Notes: generated from the sequence alone by a model not told the origin. DNA of 64,000 nt from JBBQVZ01 sp963695975 (GCA_963695975.1 CAVOIB010000011.1:1-64000); one strand, 5' to 3'. Numbered from the stretch's first letter, positions 26,997-36,736 are shown. Numbers and translations are program-made.

Positions 26997-27680
26997 TCAC
27001 GCGAGATCCCGACCGATCGCACGCGCAACACCGACGGGGTCGTTCGCGTCGGTGATCGGTCGGCCGACGACCAAGTAGTCGGCACCCTTCTCGATCGCCT
27101 CGCGCGGAGCGAGCACCCGCACCTGGTCGTGGCCGTTCCCGCCGGCCGGTCGGATCCCCGGCACCACGAGGCAGAACGATTCGCCGCACACGGCGCGGAC
27201 GTCCGCGACGTCATCTCCTGCCACCACGACGCCATCGAGGCCACACGACATCGCCTCGAACGCAAGGGAAGCGGAGCTCGCGAGCTCTTCACCGGAGTGG
27301 CTCGATAGGATGGTCACCGCCACGAGGAGCGGCGGTTCCACGCCGGCATCGAGCGCGCCTCTTTCCGCTCCACGCATGGCCGCGCGCATCATCGTTTCGC
27401 CGCCCAAGGCATGCACGTTCAACATGGCGACCCCGAGGCCCGCGATGGTGGCGGCCGCGCGTTCCACCGTGTTCGGGATGTCGTGGAGTTTGGCGTCGAC
27501 GAAGACCGGCGCGTGTCGCCCCACCCGTCGCACGGCCTCCGGCCCGAACGCCCACGCGAGCTCCAGGCCCACCTTCAGCATGCCGACCTCGGGCGCCAGG
27601 GTTATCGCCAGGTTCTCGGCAACCTCGAGATCCGAGACGTCGAGAGCCACGATCAGCGGATGCTTGGGTCTGGGGATCAT
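26997..27680 (-). CDS. pyrF: orotidine 5'-phosphate decarboxylase
   Basis: Final step to UMP. 227 residues, type 1 barrel with LIVALDVSD, the catalytic FVDAKLHDIPNTVE (Lys-Asp-Lys-Asp array region) and VVPGIRP, VGRPITDA phosphate loops. Last gene of the pyrimidine operon; its ATG overlaps the pyrD stop by 4 bases. Confidence 0.95.
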   Translation of the reverse strand: MIPRPKHPLIVALDVSDLEVAENLAITLAPEVGMLKVGLELAWAFGPEAVRRVGRHAPVFVDAKLHDIPNTVERAAATIAGLGVAMLNVHALGGETMMRAAMRGAERGALDAGVEPPLLVAVTILSSHSGEELASSASLAFEAMSCGLDGVVVAGDDVADVRAVCGESFCLVVPGIRPAGGNGHDQVRVLAPREAIEKGADYLVVGRPITDANDPVGVARAIGRDLA

Positions 27681-28624
27681 CCCGGTTCTCCATCGCCGAA
27701 CGCGGCGGGCACGCGGAGCCGCCCACGCAGATCCAGCGGAGAAGCCACTCGCTTCTCCTTCAGATAGTGCGCGATCCCACGGGCCGCCTCAACCGCGGCG
27801 GCGGGGTCGATCAACGTGGCCGTTCCCATCTGAACCGCCCAGGCGCCCGCCAAGAGCATCTCGACCGCGTCCACCCCAGAGCGGATCCCGCCGACGGCCA
27901 CCAGGGGCACGTCCGGGAGGCTCCGAGCGACGTCGAACACCGCGCGAAGGGTGAGCGGCTTCAGGGCGGGGCCCGACAGCCAACCGGTCACCGGACCGAG
28001 CGCGGGTCGCAGCGTCCGAGCCTCGACGCCCAGCGCGGCTGGCGAGTCCATGACCGTGAGTCCATGCGCTCCCGCACGCACCATGCCGTGCGCGAGGTCC
28101 ACGAGGTCGGGCGCGGCCGCCGGGATCTTCGCGAACACGGGGACGGTGGACATCCTCGCCACGGCCCCCACGATCTCCACCGCGCGATCCGCGTTCGCGC
28201 CGAGCAACGGCCGCCCGAGCTCCTCATCGGGCTCGGATAGGCGCACTTCGATCGCCGAGATCTCCGGCCGGCCTTGGAGCAGGCCAGTGACACGGACGTA
28301 CTCCTCGAGTGAGCCGCCCGCCACCGACACGAAGGTCGCCGTGCCGGTGCGGCCGAAGCGGGGGAGCTCTTCGGCGACGAACACCTCTACCCCGGGGTTC
28401 TGCATCCCGGTGGACCATGCGATCCCGGCGGGAGTCTCGACGATCCGCGGGGTCGGGTCCCCCCGTCGCGGATGGAGCGTGATGCTACGCGTCACGATCG
28501 CCCCCATGCGCCGTGTGTCCACGAGTCCAGAGAGCTCGCGCCCTGTTCCCGCGCACCCCGATGCGATCATCACGGGGGTCGAAAGCATCAAGCCGCCGAG
28601 GTCCACGGCGACCGATCGCTTCAC
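27677..28624 (-). CDS. pyrD: dihydroorotate dehydrogenase 1B-like protein with altered active site
   Basis: 315 residues from a GTG at 28622-28624 that overlaps the pyrK stop (GTGA). FMN-barrel fold and most FMN contacts are recognisable: VMIASG near 19-23, NPGVEVF (76-82), Lys166, GGIRSG and MGTAT near the C-terminus. The substrate side is not normal. Where class 1 enzymes have Asn-x-Ser-Cys-Pro-Asn with the catalytic Cys, residues 128-133 read RLSEPD; the active-site Lys of VTKG is Arg46; the NAIG asparagine is absent (WSTG, 70-73); SPN after the conserved Lys is replaced by PAA; and the INT asparagine is Asp193. The pyrK partner next door and the operon argue for a DHODH role, the residues argue against a standard mechanism. 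Confidence 0.8.
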   Translation of the reverse strand: MKRSVAVDLGGLMLSTPVMIASGCAGTGRELSGLVDTRRMGAIVTRSITLHPRRGDPTPRIVETPAGIAWSTGMQNPGVEVFVAEELPRFGRTGTATFVSVAGGSLEEYVRVTGLLQGRPEISAIEVRLSEPDEELGRPLLGANADRAVEIVGAVARMSTVPVFAKIPAAAPDLVDLAHGMVRAGAHGLTVMDSPAALGVEARTLRPALGPVTGWLSGPALKPLTLRAVFDVARSLPDVPLVAVGGIRSGVDAVEMLLAGAWAVQMGTATLIDPAAAVEAARGIAHYLKEKRVASPLDLRGRLRVPAAFGDGEPG

Positions 28625-29493
28625 CCCGGCCACGTTCGCACCACTGGCAGACCCTCGGGGGGCGTCGGGAGCATCGTGGGTGCATCCGAGAGCCACCGAT
28701 CCCAGAGCACGCGCGCCGGATTGAACACCGGCCCGTCGACGCACGAACGCAGGTGGTCGTAGCCACTGCCGTCCTTGCGGGTGACGGGCACGACGCACGT
28801 GAAGCAGAGTCCGAAACCACAGCCCATGCGTTCCTCGATCGCGATCTGCGCGGGCAGTTGGCGTTCGCGGCAGAAGGCGGCGAGCCGTTCGAGGGTCGCG
28901 GTGCCTGCGGCCGCGTACACCACCTCTGTGCCGCATCGCTCCACCATGTCGGGCAGAACGTCGAGCACGGTCCCCCGATCGCCCAGGCTCCCGTCCCGGG
29001 TGAGGATCTCGATCGTCTGCGAGAGCCGCTTGCCGTCGATGGGTTTGAGGACGCGCTCCAGGGTCTCCGCGCCGATGATCATGTCGACTCGCTTATGTCG
29101 CGCGATCAGCTCTTGTGCGAGGAAGTACAGCGACGCTGCCCCGTGACCCTCTGCCACGAGCAGGCAGTTGGTGAGGCGCTTCGGATACGCGAACCCCTTC
29201 CCGAGGGGTCCGATCACGTCCAGGAACTCGTGCGCGCGGGCGGTTCCCAGCCACTCGGTCCCCGGGCCCATGGGGTCCACGACGAACTCCAGCGTGCCGG
29301 CCCATCCCCCGCGGCTCGATGCTTGGTGCACGGCGAAATGGCGGCGTAGCAGGAACTCTCGGCCTTCCGGCATCCTGATCCCCAGGAACTGTCCCGGCCG
29401 GGCGCGCTCGGCGATCTCGGGCGCCACCAACGTGATCGCGTGGTACGAGCCGAGACGCCGCGTCGACAGGATCTCGGCACGCACCCGCTTCAT
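28621..29493 (-). CDS. pyrK: dihydroorotate dehydrogenase electron transfer subunit
   Basis: FAD and 2Fe-2S protein that passes electrons from a class 1B PyrD to NAD+. 290 residues: ferredoxin-reductase-like FAD domain (about 1-100), nucleotide-binding domain, and C-terminal iron-sulfur cysteines in ERMGCGFGLCFTCVVP and, further on, LRSCVDGPVF. All four Cys ligands appear present. Overlaps carB by 4 bases and pyrD by 4 bases. Confidence 0.92.
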   Translation of the reverse strand: MKRVRAEILSTRRLGSYHAITLVAPEIAERARPGQFLGIRMPEGREFLLRRHFAVHQASSRGGWAGTLEFVVDPMGPGTEWLGTARAHEFLDVIGPLGKGFAYPKRLTNCLLVAEGHGAASLYFLAQELIARHKRVDMIIGAETLERVLKPIDGKRLSQTIEILTRDGSLGDRGTVLDVLPDMVERCGTEVVYAAAGTATLERLAAFCRERQLPAQIAIEERMGCGFGLCFTCVVPVTRKDGSGYDHLRSCVDGPVFNPARVLWDRWLSDAPTMLPTPPEGLPVVRTWPG

Positions 29494-32400
29494 CCGGCCT
29501 CCCCCGCCACCGAGGCGGACGCCCGCTCGAACGAGAGTCGCTCCTGGGCAGCCGCGGAGCGCGCCGCGGCGTGATGCTCCTGGAGGGTGAATGGCTCGCT
29601 CGGCTCACCGCGCAACGCCTCGATCCCGCGGACGGCGGCGAACACCCCGGGGAGCGTCGTGATGCACGGCACCCCCGCCGCTGCCGCAGCGGTACGGATG
29701 TAGTAGCCGTCGCTGCGCGGGCCTCGTCCGAACGGCGTGTTGATGATCAGATCGACGCCGCCGCTCCTGATCGACTCCGCGATGTTGTGCGGGCCCTCCG
29801 AGACCTTGGCGACGCGCTCGACGGGGATGCCGGCACGCTCGAGCACGCCGGCCGTTCCACCGGTCGCCAACAGGTGGAACCCCATGTCCGCGAGGCGCTT
29901 CGCGGGGAACACGATGGCGCGCTTGTCACGGTTGGCGACCGAGACGAATGCCGACCCGGTCGTGGGGAGCCCCGCTCCGCTCGATACGAGCGCCTTCGCG
30001 AGCGCCATCCCGGGATCGCGGTCGATCCCCATCACCTCCCCCGTCGACTTCATCTCCGGACCGAGCACGGTGTCAACGCCGGGGAACCGTCCGAACGGCA
30101 GCACGGCCGCTTTCACGGCCGTATACGGGAGGTGGCGGTAGTGGAGACGATCGGCCGGGATGATCCCGGCCGCGGCAAGGTCACGGAGGGATCGCCCCGC
30201 GAGGACCAGCGTCGCGATCCGCGCCAGCGACACGCCGATCGTCTTCGACACGAACGGAACCGTCCTCGACGACCGCGGGTTCGCCTCCAGGACCCAGACC
30301 CGTTCGTCCTTGACCGCGAGTTGGAGGTTCAACAGGCCCTGTACCTCCAGCCGCCGCGCCAGGCTTCGCGTGATGTCCTCGATCTGGTCGAGCTCGTCAT
30401 CCGACAGGGTGGCGGGGGGGATCTGGCAGGACGAATCGCCCGAATGCACGCCCGCCTCCTCGATGTGCTCCATCACCGCCCCGACGAACACGTCGGTCCC
30501 GTCGCACACCGCGTCCACGTCGACCTCGATCGCTCCCTCCAAGAAACGGTCGATCAGGACGGGATGGTCCGGCGAAGCCTCGGCGGCGGTTCGAACGAAG
30601 AGCTCCAACTCGTCGGCGTCATAGACGATCTCCATCGCCCTACCACCCAACACGTATGACGGCCTCACGACGACCGGGAACCCGATCTGCGCAGCGATCG
30701 CCCGCGCTTCGAGAAGCGTTCGCGCCTCTCCATGAGGAGGTGCCCCGATCCCGAGCTCGGCGAGGATCTGAGCGAACTTGCCCCGATCCTCGGCCAGATC
30801 GATCGCCTCCGGCCGCGTTCCGAGGACCGGGAACCCCTCTTCCTCGAGCGTCCGAGCGAGCTTCAGGGGGGTCTGACCGCCGAACTGGACGATCACGCCG
30901 ACCGGGCGCTCCGCGTGGCAGACCGCTAAGACATCCTCGGCGGAGACGGATTCGAAGTAGAGCCGGCTCGACGTGTCGTAGTCGGTCGAGACCGTCTCGG
31001 GGTTGCTGTTCACCATGACCGACTCGAAGCCCGCCTCCTCGAGCGCGAACGCCGCATGGACACACGCGTAGTCGAACTCGATCCCCTGACCGATCCGGTT
31101 GGGTCCCGATCCGAGGATCACGACGCGCGGCCGTTCCGCAGGTCGGACCTCGGTCTCGTCCTCATAGGTGGAGTAGTGGTACGGCGTCCTCGCAGCGAAC
31201 TCCCCGGCGCACGTGTCGACAGTCTTGAACACCGGCGCGACGCCGAGCGCCTCACGATGGCGCCGGACCGCCGCCTCGGTCGACCGTGTGAGGTGGGCGA
31301 TCCGTGGATCGGAGAGGCCGAGCCGCTTCGCGTCGCGGAGCTCGCGCGCGGAGAGCGTCGCGAGCGGTCGATCACGCAGCGCCGATGCACCCTCGACCAC
31401 CTGGGCGATCTGGTCAACGAACCACGGGTCGACCCCGGTGGCACCGCCGATCTCGTCCACGCTGTAACCGGCGAGGATCGCCCCCTCGATCGCGCGGAGC
31501 CTGCCGTCCGTCGCCTGCGCCACGACCTCGAGCAGGAGGCCCGTGTCAGCACCCATCTCGGCCTCGGGTCGTTCCAGACCGCGCCACGCCTTGCCGAGTG
31601 CCTCCTTGAACGTCCGGCCGATCGCCATCACCTCGCCGACCGACTTCATCGTGGACGTGAGGATCGGATCGGCCTCGGAGAACTTCTCGAACGCGAACCG
31701 CGGGATCTTCACGACGACGTAGTCGAGGGTGGGTTCGAATGCCGCCGGCGTTTCGCCCGTGATGTCGTTCGTGATCTCGTCGAGGCGAAACCCGACGGCG
31801 AGGAGCGAAGCGATCTTCGCGATCGGGAACCCGGTAGCCTTCGACGCCAGCGCCGACGATCGCGAGACGCGCGGGTTCATCTCGATCAGCACCATCCGAC
31901 CGTCGCGAGGATCAACGGCGAACTGCACGTTCGAACCACCGGTCTCCACGCCGATCGCCCGGATGCATCGCAACGCGGCGTCGCGCATGTGCTGGTACTC
32001 GACATCCGTGAGGGTCTGCACAGGCGCGACCGTGATCGAGTCGCCGGTGTGCACCCCCATCGGATCGACGTTCTCGATCGAACACACGATCACCGCGTTG
32101 TCGTCACCGTCGCGCATAACCTCCAGCTCGAATTCCTTCCACCCGGCGATCGACTCTTCGATGAGGATCTCGTGCACGGGTGAGATGTCGAGACTGCGGT
32201 GGGCCAGATCGATCAACTCCTCACGCGAATGAGCGAACCCGCTCCCGCCGCCGCCGAGCGTGAACGAGGGCCGCACGATCACCGGATACCCGATGGTGTC
32301 ACCGACGGCGACGGCGTCCTCGAGCGTCCGCGCTACCTCCGCTCGGGGAACCTCGAGCCCCGCCTCCTGCATCGTCCGCTTGAAGCCGCTCCGGTCCTCG

Positions 32401-32777
32401 GCTCGATGGATCGCCTCGAGACTGGCGCCGATCAGCCGGATGCCGAGTCGGTCGAGATCGCCCGACTCCGCGAGCGCCACCGCCACGTTCAGACCGGTCT
32501 GACCGCCGAGGGTCGGTAGGAGCGCGTCGGGACGCTCGCGTTCGAGGATCGCCAGGACCGACGCCGGATCGAGCGGTTCCACGTAGGTCCGATCCGCGAA
32601 CCCGGGATCGGTCATGATCGTCGCCGGGTTCGAGTTCACCAACGCGACTTCGAACCCCTCCCTCCGCAAGACCTTGCACGCCTGCGTCCCCGAGTAGTCG
32701 AACTCACACGCCTGACCGATCACGATCGGCCCCGATCCGATCACCATGACCGAACCGATATCGGTACGGCGCGGCAT
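29490..32777 (-). CDS. carB: carbamoyl-phosphate synthase large subunit
   Basis: 1095 residues from the ATG at 32775-32777, which shares one base with the carA stop (TGATG). Two homologous ATP-grasp halves (about 1-550 and 551-935) with VIGSGPIVIGQACEFDYSGTQA at the first and ILGSGPNRIGQGIEFDYACVHA at the second, split here only for description, then the C-terminal MGS-like allosteric domain. Supplies carbamoyl phosphate to PyrB and to ArgF. Longer reading frames upstream run into carA and are not used. Confidence 0.96.
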   Translation of the reverse strand: MPRRTDIGSVMVIGSGPIVIGQACEFDYSGTQACKVLRREGFEVALVNSNPATIMTDPGFADRTYVEPLDPASVLAILERERPDALLPTLGGQTGLNVAVALAESGDLDRLGIRLIGASLEAIHRAEDRSGFKRTMQEAGLEVPRAEVARTLEDAVAVGDTIGYPVIVRPSFTLGGGGSGFAHSREELIDLAHRSLDISPVHEILIEESIAGWKEFELEVMRDGDDNAVIVCSIENVDPMGVHTGDSITVAPVQTLTDVEYQHMRDAALRCIRAIGVETGGSNVQFAVDPRDGRMVLIEMNPRVSRSSALASKATGFPIAKIASLLAVGFRLDEITNDITGETPAAFEPTLDYVVVKIPRFAFEKFSEADPILTSTMKSVGEVMAIGRTFKEALGKAWRGLERPEAEMGADTGLLLEVVAQATDGRLRAIEGAILAGYSVDEIGGATGVDPWFVDQIAQVVEGASALRDRPLATLSARELRDAKRLGLSDPRIAHLTRSTEAAVRRHREALGVAPVFKTVDTCAGEFAARTPYHYSTYEDETEVRPAERPRVVILGSGPNRIGQGIEFDYACVHAAFALEEAGFESVMVNSNPETVSTDYDTSSRLYFESVSAEDVLAVCHAERPVGVIVQFGGQTPLKLARTLEEEGFPVLGTRPEAIDLAEDRGKFAQILAELGIGAPPHGEARTLLEARAIAAQIGFPVVVRPSYVLGGRAMEIVYDADELELFVRTAAEASPDHPVLIDRFLEGAIEVDVDAVCDGTDVFVGAVMEHIEEAGVHSGDSSCQIPPATLSDDELDQIEDITRSLARRLEVQGLLNLQLAVKDERVWVLEANPRSSRTVPFVSKTIGVSLARIATLVLAGRSLRDLAAAGIIPADRLHYRHLPYTAVKAAVLPFGRFPGVDTVLGPEMKSTGEVMGIDRDPGMALAKALVSSGAGLPTTGSAFVSVANRDKRAIVFPAKRLADMGFHLLATGGTAGVLERAGIPVERVAKVSEGPHNIAESIRSGGVDLIINTPFGRGPRSDGYYIRTAAAAAGVPCITTLPGVFAAVRGIEALRGEPSEPFTLQEHHAAARSAAAQERLSFERASASVAGEAG

Positions 32778-33928
32778 CAGGCCACGTCGCCCATCAGCGC
32801 GCGGAAGTCCCCGAACAGATATCGGGAGTCGTGCGGCCCAGGGGCGGCCTCCGGGTGGTACTGGACGCAGAACGCCGGGACGTCGCGGCAACGGAACCCC
32901 TCGAGCGTGCCGTCGTTCAGGTTCCAGTGCGTGAAGCTGACCCGCCCGAAGTCGGTGTCGGCGCCGGGCACGTCGCCCTCGACGTTCGGCCACCCCTGCG
33001 GATCGACGGCGAACCCGTGGTTATGGCTCGTGATCTCGACGACCCCAGTGCGCAGATCTTTCACCGGTTGGTTCACGCCCCGGTGACCGAACCGCATCTT
33101 GTACGTGCGGCCCCCGAGCGCGAGACCGAGTAGTTGGTGGCCCAGGCAGATCCCGAAGATCGGCACCTTGCCGAGCAGCGCCCTGACCGTGGTGACGCCG
33201 TACGCCGTCGCCGCCGGGTCGCCCGGCCCGTTCGAGAGGAAGACGCCGTCGAATCCTCCGCCGGCGAGCTCCGCGGCGGACGTCTCCGCCGGGAACACCG
33301 TCGTCTCGCAGCCGATCGCTGCGAGGAGCCGAAGGATGTTCCGTTTGATGCCGAAGTCGATGGCGGCGACCCGAAACACGCGGCCGAGCTCCTCGCTCGC
33401 AGGACCGACGACGCCCGCCGCCTCGTACGGCTCCCGGACCGAAACCGTGCGGGCGAGGTCGGCCCCGGACATCCCGGGCATCGCCACGACCCGCGCGACC
33501 AGATCTTCGGGTTCGAGAACCACGGTCGAGATCGCCGCCCTCATGGCGCCGTGCGTGCGGAGTCCGAGGGTGAGTCGACGGGTGTCGATGCCCTCGATAC
33601 CCACTACTCCCGACGCGGCCAGCTCGTCACCGAGCGTCCCCTCTGAGCGCCAGCTCGACGCCCGACGAGACGCCTCGCGGACCGCGAAGCCGGCAACGTG
33701 CACCCGCCGTGCCTCCGCGTCGGCACGGTTCACGCCGTAGTTCCCCTGTTGGGGCGCCGTCATCGTGACGATCTGCCCCGCGTATGAGGGATCGGTCAAG
33801 ACCTCCTGGTAACCAGCCATCCCGGTGTTGAAGACCGCCTCACCGAACGTCTCTCCCTCCGCGCCGAACCCGGAGCCGGCGAACGCGGTGCCGTCCTCGA
33901 GCACGAGCAGTGCGGGCGGCCCCGTCAC
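32777..33928 (-). CDS. carA: carbamoyl-phosphate synthase small subunit (glutaminase)
   Basis: 383 residues. N-terminal CarA-specific domain with FNTGMAGYQEVLTDPSYAGQ, then a class I glutamine amidotransferase domain with nucleophile Cys in FGICLGHQLLGLALGG, SHNHGFAV, and the His-Glu pair in QYHPEAAPGPHD. Overlaps pyrC by 4 bases. Confidence 0.96.
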   Translation of the reverse strand: MTGPPALLVLEDGTAFAGSGFGAEGETFGEAVFNTGMAGYQEVLTDPSYAGQIVTMTAPQQGNYGVNRADAEARRVHVAGFAVREASRRASSWRSEGTLGDELAASGVVGIEGIDTRRLTLGLRTHGAMRAAISTVVLEPEDLVARVVAMPGMSGADLARTVSVREPYEAAGVVGPASEELGRVFRVAAIDFGIKRNILRLLAAIGCETTVFPAETSAAELAGGGFDGVFLSNGPGDPAATAYGVTTVRALLGKVPIFGICLGHQLLGLALGGRTYKMRFGHRGVNQPVKDLRTGVVEITSHNHGFAVDPQGWPNVEGDVPGADTDFGRVSFTHWNLNDGTLEGFRCRDVPAFCVQYHPEAAPGPHDSRYLFGDFRALMGDVA

Positions 33929-35223
33929 CGGAGCGCCTTCCCGTCGACCACCGTTGGGACGCCGTGGAGCAGCGTATGAACCACGCGACCGGTGAGTGTC
34001 CGGCCGAGGAATGCGGAGTTGCGGCTCTTAGAGGCGAACGGTGCCTCCACGACCCACGTCACCGCCGGGTCAAACACCGTGAGGTTCGCGGCACGACCGG
34101 GTTCGATCGAACCGCCGTGATCCGAAGCACCGACGATCCTGGCCGGCGCCGTCGAGAGCGCGTCGATGGCGCGGGCAAGTGGGAGCAGACCGGGTCCGAC
34201 GATCTCCGTGAACACGGCCGCGAGGGCGGTTTCCAAACCGATCGTTCCTGGCGGTGCCTGGTCGAACTCCGCCTCCTTCTCCTCGACGGCGTGCGGCGCG
34301 TGATCCGTCGCGATCGCATCGATCGTGCCGTCCGCGAGACCGGCGCGGAGCGCGTCTCGATCCTCCACCGTGCGGATCGGAGGATTGACCTTCAGATTGG
34401 TGTCGTACTCGATGAGGTCCTCGTCGGTGAAGACCAGGTGATGCGGGGTCACCTCGGCGGTGACGCGCACACCGTCGGCCTTCGCTCGGCGCACGAGCTC
34501 GACCGACCGCGCCGACGACAGATGGCAAAGATGCAGACGCGACCCGGTCATCCGCGCGATCGCCAGGTCGCGGGCGACGACGATCTCCTCGGCCTCGGCG
34601 GGCTGACCGCGGAGGCCCAGAGAATACGAGTGATACCCCTCGTGCATCTGCCCGCCCTCGGCGAGCGAGGCATCCTCGCAGTGCTCGGCGAACACCACAT
34701 CGTCGAACGCCTTCCCGTACACGAGCGCGTTTCTCAACAGACGAGCCGTGGGCACGCATCGACCGTCGTCGCTGAACATCCTGACCCCCGCCTCGACCAT
34801 CTCGCCGATCTCCGCGAGGGACTCCCCCTCCAGACCCTTCGTGATCGCGCCTACGGGAAAGACGTCGCACAGCCCGGCGGACGCAGCGAGGTCGCGGACC
34901 TCATGGATGACCCCGGCGTGGTCGGCCACCGGATCGGTGTTCGCCATCGGGGTGACGGCCGTGTATCCCCCAAGTGCGGCCGCACGTGTTCCAGACTCGA
35001 TCGTCTCCTTGTGCTCGAACCCCGGTTCGCGAAGGTGCGTGTGCATGTCGACGAGCCCGGGCGTGAGGATCAAGCCGTCGCAGTCGAACATCTCACCCTT
35101 CTCCGACGACGCATCCCCGACGCCACTGATCCGGCCGTCCTGCGTCCACACATCGGCGACCCCGTCAGATCCCGTCGCTGGGTCGATCACCCTCGCGCCG
35201 CGGAAGATCACGCGCTCAAACAT
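33925..35223 (-). CDS. pyrC: dihydroorotase
   Basis: 432-residue class I (PyrC type) amidohydrolase closing carbamoyl aspartate to dihydroorotate. Metal ligands in DMHTHLREPG, then VTPMANTDP, and IATDHAPH with the substrate Asp; GTIGLETAL follows. Overlaps pyrB by 8 bases. Confidence 0.95.
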   Translation of the reverse strand: MFERVIFRGARVIDPATGSDGVADVWTQDGRISGVGDASSEKGEMFDCDGLILTPGLVDMHTHLREPGFEHKETIESGTRAAALGGYTAVTPMANTDPVADHAGVIHEVRDLAASAGLCDVFPVGAITKGLEGESLAEIGEMVEAGVRMFSDDGRCVPTARLLRNALVYGKAFDDVVFAEHCEDASLAEGGQMHEGYHSYSLGLRGQPAEAEEIVVARDLAIARMTGSRLHLCHLSSARSVELVRRAKADGVRVTAEVTPHHLVFTDEDLIEYDTNLKVNPPIRTVEDRDALRAGLADGTIDAIATDHAPHAVEEKEAEFDQAPPGTIGLETALAAVFTEIVGPGLLPLARAIDALSTAPARIVGASDHGGSIEPGRAANLTVFDPAVTWVVEAPFASKSRNSAFLGRTLTGRVVHTLLHGVPTVVDGKALR

Positions 35224-36148
35224 CGGCGTCTACCTCCCCGGAGCCGCCGAGCATCAGGTAGAGCAGCGACATGCGCACCGCGATGCCATTCGTCACCTGG
35301 TCTTCGATCACGCTCTGGGGGAGATCCGCGACGTCTGAATCGATCTCCACCCCACGGTTCATGGGTCCAGGGTGCATGATCAAGGCGCCTTCGGGGAGCA
35401 TCGCGACCCGGCGCGTCGTCAGCCCGAACAGCCGCGCGTACTCGCGCACGCTCGGGAAGTACTCCAACCGCTGGCGTTCCCGTTGCACACGGAGCATGTA
35501 GCAGACATCGAGCTTGGGCAGGACGCTCTCGATGTCGTACGAGACGTGCACCCCCCAGGCGGGAGCGTCGGGGGGGATCAGCGTGGGTGGACCGATCAAC
35601 GTCACATCCGCGCCCATCTTGACCAGGCCGAACGAAAGGCTGCGGGCGACGCGCGAGTGGAGGACGTCGCCGACGATGGCCGCCCGGAGGCCCTCTAGGC
35701 GGCCGTGCCGCTCGCGCATCGTATAGAGGTCGAGGAGGCCCTGCGTCGGATGCTCGTGCGTCCCGTCCCCCGCGTTCAGCACGTGGCCGTGCACCCACTT
35801 CGTCAGCTGCTGGGGAGAGCCGCTCGACGAGTGGCGGATCACGATCGCGTCGGCGCCCATCGCCTGCAGCGTCAGAGCCGTGTCCTTGAGGCTCTCGCCC
35901 TTCGCGACGCTCGACCCGCTCGCTGAGAAGTTGATGACATCCGCAGACAGCCGCTTCGCGGCCAGCTCGAACGAGATCCGCGTGCGCGTCGAGTTCTCGT
36001 AGAAGAGGTTCACCACCGTTCGGCCTCGAAGCGCCGGGACCTTCTTGATCACCCGCGTGCCTACCTCGCGGAACGACTCGGCGGTGTCGAGGATCCGCAC
36101 GATGTCCTCCGCCGTGACGTCGTGCATCGAGAGCAGGTGCTTGTTCAT
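35216..36148 (-). CDS. pyrB: aspartate carbamoyltransferase catalytic subunit
   Basis: 310 residues. Carbamoyl-phosphate loop FYENSTRTRISFE, HPTQGLLDLYT and MHPGPMNRGVEI identify the aspartate enzyme. No regulatory pyrI is present, as usual outside enterobacteria. Overlaps pyrR by 4 bases. Confidence 0.96.
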   Translation of the reverse strand: MNKHLLSMHDVTAEDIVRILDTAESFREVGTRVIKKVPALRGRTVVNLFYENSTRTRISFELAAKRLSADVINFSASGSSVAKGESLKDTALTLQAMGADAIVIRHSSSGSPQQLTKWVHGHVLNAGDGTHEHPTQGLLDLYTMRERHGRLEGLRAAIVGDVLHSRVARSLSFGLVKMGADVTLIGPPTLIPPDAPAWGVHVSYDIESVLPKLDVCYMLRVQRERQRLEYFPSVREYARLFGLTTRRVAMLPEGALIMHPGPMNRGVEIDSDVADLPQSVIEDQVTNGIAVRMSLLYLMLGGSGEVDADV

Positions 36149-36678
36149 CGAGCGTCTTCCACGACAACCGCATCCTCTCCGTCCAGCTCCGCGACGAGGA
36201 CACGCACGTCGTCCGCGCGATGGGTCGGCGCGTTCTTCCCGACGTAGTCGGCCCTGATCGGCAGTTCTCTGTGTCCTCGATCGACGAGCACGGCGAGCTG
36301 GATCCGCTCGGGGCGCCCGAAGTCCATCAACGCGTCCATCGCGGCTCGGATCGTACGACCGGTGAAGAGCACGTCGTCGACGAGCACGACCGTTCGCCCG
36401 GAGATCTCGAACGGGATCCGTGTCTCGTGTACCTCGGGCGCCTCCGCCTTCAGGCCGATGTCGTCTCGGTAGAACGTGATGTCCAGAACGCCGACGGGGA
36501 CCTTCGTCCCTTCGATCTGCTGGATCTCGTTCGCGAGACGCCGCGCTAGATGGTCCCCGCGGTTCGCGATCCCGACGAGGGCGAGGTCGCCGGCACCCTT
36601 GTCGCGTTCCACGATCTCGTGCGCGATGCGGGAGACGGCGCGCCGGACGTCGGCCGTGTCCATGAGCTTCCCGCTCAT
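36145..36678 (-). CDS. pyrR: bifunctional pyr operon regulator / uracil phosphoribosyltransferase
   Basis: UMP-responsive RNA-binding regulator of its own operon, with weak uracil phosphoribosyltransferase activity. About 177 residues from the ATG at 36676-36678 (an in-frame GTG 24 bases upstream is an alternative). PRPP loop VVLVDDVLFTGRTIRAAMDAL and FYRDDIG are family marks. Its ATG overlaps the stop of a 17-codon leader ORF (ATGA), and a PyrR-binding hairpin lies about 60 bases upstream. Confidence 0.94.
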   Translation of the reverse strand: MSGKLMDTADVRRAVSRIAHEIVERDKGAGDLALVGIANRGDHLARRLANEIQQIEGTKVPVGVLDITFYRDDIGLKAEAPEVHETRIPFEISGRTVVLVDDVLFTGRTIRAAMDALMDFGRPERIQLAVLVDRGHRELPIRADYVGKNAPTHRADDVRVLVAELDGEDAVVVEDAR

Positions 36679-36728
36679 GAGAACGCGCCCCCCCGGTCGC
36701 ACGGAAGAGCGCTCTGGTTGGTGCCCAT
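36675..36728 (-). CDS. pyr leader peptide (17 residues)
   Basis: A short ORF, MGTNQSALPCDRGGAFS, begins at ATG 36726-36728 behind an excellent Shine-Dalgarno (AAGGGAG, six-base spacing) that forms the 3' arm of the PyrR-binding hairpin, and ends with a TGA overlapping the pyrR ATG. pyrR itself has a poor ribosome site. The arrangement suggests that ribosomes enter at the leader and reach pyrR by coupling, so that PyrR bound to the hairpin would block both. It is not recognised as a known peptide. Confidence 0.55.
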   Translation of the reverse strand: MGTNQSALPCDRGGAFS

Positions 36729-36736
36729 CGGTCGCT

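Noticed and set aside
31725..31745. tRNA T-loop-like GGTTCGAAT
   Set aside because: Lies inside carB with no acceptor or anticodon stems around it; no tRNA, rRNA, tmRNA or CRISPR array was found anywhere in the window.
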